Source of the DNA: Planctomycetaceae bacterium | GTDB lineage: Bacteria; Planctomycetota; Planctomycetia; Planctomycetales; Planctomycetaceae | Assembly (NCBI GenBank): GCA_947463775.1 | Contig: CANHVD010000395.1 | Coordinates: forward strand, 1 to 5,864 | DNA: 5,864 nt | Direction of reading: 5' to 3' | In this document: positions 4,821-5,864 of the stretch, one piece after another | Layout of the letters: every line of letters starts with the position of its first letter | How positions within the stretch are numbered: position 1 is the first letter of the stretch | Program-made: the position numbers and the translations under genes | The notes under the pieces: model-generated | What the model saw: only the letters and a program-made list of their open reading frames with translations | Database searches by the model: none | Told to the model about the DNA's origin: nothing

Positions 4821-5846
4821 ATGGTATGCCGTCAAGTGGGTAGAAAAAAACTGGCACAATTCGTCCGCATTGCGCTGCTTTTGAGCCTGTCGAGCAAGGT
4901 CAACGGTCAGGATGTCGTGCGAATTGATGCGACTGAAGCCCAGATGCAGATCAAGCGGCAGGTACCAATTTCTTCCGAAGTCGCTGGCACACTGGTCACA
5001 GTGAATCCCACTGAAGAAGGGATCCTGGTCGCCAAAGGTGAGATGCTGATCAAGCTGAATGATTCGGTGATTGCGGCCGAAGTTGCTCGAGCACGAAAAC
5101 AATCCACACTGACGACAGAGATTGAATTCGCAGAAGTCGCCCTGGCGACTGCTCTGGAAGGCCAGACTCAAAAACGTGACGCAAACGTCCGCAGACCAGG
5201 CGCGTTTACTCCGAGCGAAATGCGGCAGGTGGATCTGGAAGTTCGCAAAGGGGAAGCTCAACTTGCAAAGTCGAACGAAGACAAAGGTTTGGCAGAACTT
5301 GATCTGAAGATTAAGGAAGCTCAACTGAATCAATACACAGTGTTTGCTCCATTTGATGGCTTCGTCACCAAGGTACAGAAATACGCGGGCAACAACGTTC
5401 GGCCTGGCGATCCTATTTTGACACTGACAGACATGTCGGAACTGCGTGCCTCTGTGAAAGTCCACTTCAAACATCGCGATCAGTTATTTGTTGGCGACGA
5501 AGTGGAGATTCGCATTGTGACTCAGCGGGGAGCCGGAGCAGCGGAGCGGCAGCCAGCAGCAGCACCAGCAGAGGATTCGGACCCTATTTTCGGTGACGCT
5601 CCGACCGGCAAGAAGGGCGGCCCATCTGCTGATCCCGGGTTTGCACTGGAACCTGATGAAGTTTCCGATGCAGAAGTCTTCATCGGTCGAATTGACCTGA
5701 TTGACCCTAAGGTTGAGCCGGACTCAACTCAGTCGCTGATGATTCGGCTGGGCGTTACAGTCCCCAATCGTCAGGACAAATATGGGCGATACATGCTGCA
5801 GGAAGGTATGCCGGTTAAGGCGGTGATTCTTGCAAAAAAACGATAA
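4821..5846 (+). CDS. HlyD/RND-type periplasmic adaptor (membrane fusion protein)
   Basis: A 341-residue exported protein starting at ATG 4821. Residues 1-29 form a signal peptide: Arg/Lys-rich start, LAQFVRIALLLSLSS core, likely cleavage VNG/QD. There is no lipobox cysteine, so it is not a lipoprotein. The first half of a lipoyl-like barrel-sandwich domain is at about 47-85 (SSEVAGTL...KGEMLIKLND). A charged alpha-helical hairpin follows (about 85-171), then the second half (172-204, FAPFDGFVTKV and GDPILTL). The C-terminal beta-barrel (about 207-338) contains the usual GRIDLIDP and EGMPVKAVI elements. It is interrupted at about 235-280 by an Ala/Pro/Gly/Asp-rich, probably disordered stretch. 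Adaptors of this family link an inner-membrane pump (ABC or RND) to an outer channel. No pump gene is in the window and only 18 bases follow the stop, so the partner is unknown; a downstream transporter gene is the natural expectation. Confidence 0.9.
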   Translation: MVCRQVGRKKLAQFVRIALLLSLSSKVNGQDVVRIDATEAQMQIKRQVPISSEVAGTLVTVNPTEEGILVAKGEMLIKLNDSVIAAEVARARKQSTLTTEIEFAEVALATALEGQTQKRDANVRRPGAFTPSEMRQVDLEVRKGEAQLAKSNEDKGLAELDLKIKEAQLNQYTVFAPFDGFVTKVQKYAGNNVRPGDPILTLTDMSELRASVKVHFKHRDQLFVGDEVEIRIVTQRGAGAAERQPAAAPAEDSDPIFGDAPTGKKGGPSADPGFALEPDEVSDAEVFIGRIDLIDPKVEPDSTQSLMIRLGVTVPNRQDKYGRYMLQEGMPVKAVILAKKR

Positions 5847-5864
5847 CTCAGCCAACGCAGGCAA

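Noticed and set aside
4773..5474. 233-codon minus-strand frame opposite the adaptor gene
   Set aside because: It is long but antisense to a convincing membrane fusion protein, with no family motif and a Phe/Cys/His-rich composition expected of a shadow.

Overview
The window looks like chromosomal DNA of a planctomycete (Planctomycetota) or close relative. This is inferred from three things: a secreted two-module trypsin/PDZ protein whose second protease module has lost its active site, a DUF1569 gene, and long gene-poor spacers between compact gene clusters. Base composition looks balanced by eye (not counted). No rRNA, tRNA, CRISPR array, transposase or integrase gene is visible, and all supported genes are on the + strand.

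Layout. (1) Bases 1-143 are the 3' end of nadD, the nicotinate-nucleotide adenylyltransferase of NAD synthesis. (2) Bases 144-827 are a 684-base spacer with no convincing gene. It holds a strong 7-bp palindrome (284-305), a weaker hairpin after nadD, and a possible promoter and leader hairpin just before the next gene. (3) Bases 828-4260 are a tight three-gene cluster: an exported HtrA-like protein with one active and one degenerate protease module, each with a PDZ domain; a probably cytoplasmic SGNH/GDSL-type hydrolase starting 1 base after it; and a DUF1569 (DinB-like fold) protein right behind that. The spacing implies one transcript, but the three products share no obvious pathway. (4) Bases 4261-4820 are a second gene-free spacer. 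It has three separate exact two-copy tandem duplications (18, 16 and 8 bp), a 10-bp inverted repeat about 110 bases apart and a small hairpin. It resembles a decayed REP/RAYT-type or MITE-like insertion site. (5) Bases 4821-5846 encode an exported HlyD/RND-type membrane fusion (periplasmic adaptor) protein with an unusual disordered insertion in its C-terminal part. Its transporter partner would lie downstream, outside the window.

No clearly new multi-gene system is visible. The two observations most worth following are the degenerate second protease module with a PDZ domain nested inside it, and the repeat-rich spacer at 4261-4820.
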